DNA of 13,927 nucleotides, from the NCBI GenBank assembly GCA_945870545.1, contig CAMBTF010000011.1, positions 1 through 13,927 on the forward strand, in the 5' to 3' direction. The translations under genes and the position numbers were made by a program. Position 1 is the stretch's first letter. Every line of letters begins with the position of its first letter. The notes below the pieces were generated by a model. It was not told where the DNA came from. It was given only the letters and a program-made list of their open reading frames with translations, and ran no database searches. This document shows, one piece after another, positions 13,725-13,927 of this stretch. The DNA is from Akkermansia muciniphila (GTDB lineage Bacteria > Verrucomicrobiota > Verrucomicrobiia > Verrucomicrobiales > Akkermansiaceae).

Positions 13725-13927
13725 ATGGACTTTGAAGGCGAGTGGAAAGGGCCCGGGGGGCAGCGCGGCGGCAAACGCGGCTGGCTCACGAAGCTGCCCG
13801 CTTGGCTGCCGGGCGCGGGTAGGTTCGGGCGGATCGGAAAACGCACCGAGGCACAGGTGGGCGCGTTGGTGGATGCTTTCGCGGCCTTCGCCACGCTCGA
13901 CGACATACTCAGCGCGGCCGAGGCAGA
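13725..13927 (+). CDS. Partial unrecognised protein, cut by window end
   Basis: An open frame of 67 codons that runs off the window. It begins MDFEGEWKGPGGQRGGKRGW, a glycine- and arginine-rich start, then LTKLPAWLPGAGRFGRIGKR, then a helical stretch with AQVGALVDAFAAFATLDDIL. There is no TM helix or signal peptide in the visible part, so it does not resemble OppC, the gene expected here. GGTGAG (13717-13722) two bases before the ATG could be a ribosome-binding site. I do not recognise the family. It may belong to the opp operon or be a separate gene after the structured spacer. That it is coding rests on the open frame, the start context and the oppB neighbour on the same strand. Confidence 0.45.
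   Translation, partial: MDFEGEWKGPGGQRGGKRGWLTKLPAWLPGAGRFGRIGKRTEAQVGALVDAFAAFATLDDILSAAEA

Noticed and set aside
13580..13735. A 51-codon frame starting MPLLEICAAHGRED five bases after oppB
   Set aside because: It lies across the nested-stem region, has no recognisable pattern, no ribosome-binding site, and overlaps the better-supported next start by 11 bases; its reading is probably fortuitous.

Overview
The window is high-GC DNA from a Gram-negative bacterium. Lipoprotein signal sequences, an ExbB/ExbD motor, a YafK-type L,D-transpeptidase fold protein and an Opp-type importer all point to a diderm envelope. The combination of ExbB-ExbD-ExbD with large secreted TPR proteins, class II FbaA-type aldolase, addiction modules and the near absence of Shine-Dalgarno sequences suggests the PVC group, most likely Verrucomicrobiota (Luteolibacter/Akkermansiaceae-like). 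That placement is inference from gene content, not a phylogenetic result.

Layout: (1) 1-260 is non-coding and carries a 26-bp-arm inverted repeat made of CACAGAGA-like units. (2) 261-2775 (+) holds an MsbA-like ABC exporter and a YafK/DpaA-like secreted lipoprotein, separated by a short stem-forming repeat. (3) 2789-3671 (-) holds a tRNA-Arg(CCG) followed by a PF09720-like antitoxin-type gene, a second antitoxin and a RelE/ParE-family toxin. (4) 3777-4871 (+) holds class II fructose-bisphosphate aldolase with its own intrinsic terminator. (5) 5028-6915 (+) holds one exbB and two different exbD genes, ending at a terminator. (6) 6979-10934 (+) holds a 997-aa and a 304-aa exported TPR-type protein, ending in a terminator whose stem spans the stop codon. 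(7) 11033-13574 (+) holds an OppA-type lipoprotein and OppB permease. They are followed by about 150 bp that can fold into a nested stem and by the start of an unrecognised gene cut by the window edge.

How the genes may work together: the ExbB/ExbD/ExbD set would form a proton-driven inner-membrane motor. The two exported TPR proteins just downstream are the best candidates for its periplasmic partners; no TonB, TolA or OmpA-type protein is visible here. This five-gene block is the most interesting part of the window. Almost every confidently placed start codon lacks a Shine-Dalgarno motif, which matters for choosing starts throughout.
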